DNA of 5,561 nt from Lachnospiraceae bacterium (GTDB lineage Bacteria; Bacillota; Clostridia; Lachnospirales; Lachnospiraceae). How positions within the stretch are numbered: position 1 is the first letter of the stretch; every line of letters begins with the position of its first letter. The position numbers and the translations under genes were made by a program. Shown here piece by piece: positions 5,344 to 5,561 of the stretch. The notes below the pieces were generated by a model, which searched no databases, was not told the origin of the DNA, and saw only the letters and a program-made list of their open reading frames with translations. The stretch lies in contig CAAFZP010000040.1 in the NCBI GenBank assembly GCA_900767585.1, positions 1-5,561 of the forward strand. Reading direction: 5' to 3'.

Positions 5344-5361
5344 GGGAAATGTGTCGATTTT
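5324..5361 (-). promoter_or_regulatory. Shared regulatory box, copy at the kinase operon
   Basis: Second copy of the element at 3032-3069, offset by exactly 2292 bp. The blocks GACACATTT, TA, AAAAA, CCTATT and TC are kept with identical spacing, while the linkers between them differ. It begins 3 bp upstream of the -10 hexamer and covers the -35 region, which points to autoregulation of the operon by its own response regulator. Confidence 0.6.
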
Positions 5362-5380
5362 ATAGGTTGGTTCATGTTAT

Positions 5381-5417
5381 AAAAAACTCTCTGAAATCAT
5401 TCATGAATCCAGAGAGT
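5381..5417 (-). terminator. Intrinsic terminator of the upstream gene
   Basis: In the minus direction ACTCTCTG (5417-5410) pairs with CAGAGAGT (5393-5386), followed directly by a run of T (5385-5381). The 16-nt loop contains the palindrome ATTCATGAAT. It begins 9 nt after the stop codon at 5427-5429 and separates that gene from the kinase operon. Confidence 0.85.
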
Positions 5418-5426
5418 CATTTTACA

Positions 5427-5561
5427 TTATGATTCCAAAAGTGCTCTTGCGCGCTTCTGAATCATCTTTGTCATAAGCTTCAATTTTTTTCTGTCATAAT
5501 TTGTTCTTCCCATCTTTTTCACTTCGAATGTTAAAAGCTTTTTTACCTTTTCCCGAATCGA
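5427..5561 (-). CDS. C-terminal end of an unidentified gene, cut by window edge
   Basis: The minus strand is open from the window edge for 44 codons to a TAA at 5427-5429. The peptide is strongly basic and probably helical (segments REKVKKLLTFEVKKMGR and DRKKLKLMTKMIQKRARALL), ending LLES. An intrinsic terminator begins 9 nt after the stop, supporting a real gene end. An internal ATG at codon 17 has only a weak purine-rich upstream sequence, so a separate small gene is less likely. The basic helix could suit a nucleic-acid-binding protein, but too little is visible to name a family. Confidence 0.55.
   Translation of the reverse strand, partial: SIREKVKKLLTFEVKKMGRTNYDRKKLKLMTKMIQKRARALLES

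Noticed and set aside
1..5561. Mobile element, CRISPR array, tRNA or rRNA
   Set aside because: No transposase, integrase, terminal repeats, regularly spaced long repeats or tRNA/rRNA signatures were seen on either strand.

Overview
The window looks like a chromosomal segment from an anaerobic, low-to-mid GC Firmicute, most likely a Lachnospiraceae-type clostridium. The grounds are AGGAGG-type ribosome binding sites before nearly every gene, AT-rich intergenic regions, a pyruvate formate-lyase gene, and a YesM/YesN-style two-component pair beside a stand-alone LytTR regulator. The family-level placement is inference from gene content, not from a search. Every convincing gene is on the minus strand, so transcription runs from high to low coordinates. 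Long plus-strand reading frames overlap better minus-strand genes and have no support of their own.

Layout in the direction of transcription. (1) 5561-5427: C-terminal 44 codons of an unidentified gene, followed by a clear intrinsic terminator (5417-5381). (2) 5361-5193: a promoter region with a conserved box, then a leader that can fold into a three-way junction (5280-5224). (3) 5192-3160: a two-gene operon encoding a multi-membrane-span LytS/YesM-type histidine kinase and a YesN-type (REC plus AraC HTH) response regulator, overlapping by ATGA. (4) 3159-2987: an intergenic region with three copies of TGCATCAT, a second copy of the conserved box, and a promoter. (5) 2986-2138: a small Thr/Glu-rich lipoprotein gene and a short stand-alone LytTR DNA-binding protein. 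(6) 2107-969: a pyridoxal/pyridoxamine-kinase-like gene coupled through TGATG to a small TIGR04076-like protein. (7) 951-1: a strong promoter embedded in palindromes, driving pflB, of which only the N-terminal 278 codons are inside the window.

The most interesting point is a 38-bp element found twice: just upstream of the kinase/regulator operon (5324-5361) and just upstream of the lipoprotein/LytTR operon (3032-3069). The copies match at 28 of 38 positions with no gap, and the matches fall in blocks, as expected for protein contacts. The simplest reading is that the YesN-type regulator controls its own operon and the lipoprotein/LytTR operon, forming a local envelope-signalling circuit with a second-tier regulator. 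That is inference. The pdxK-like pair and pflB look like ordinary metabolic neighbours with separate promoters.
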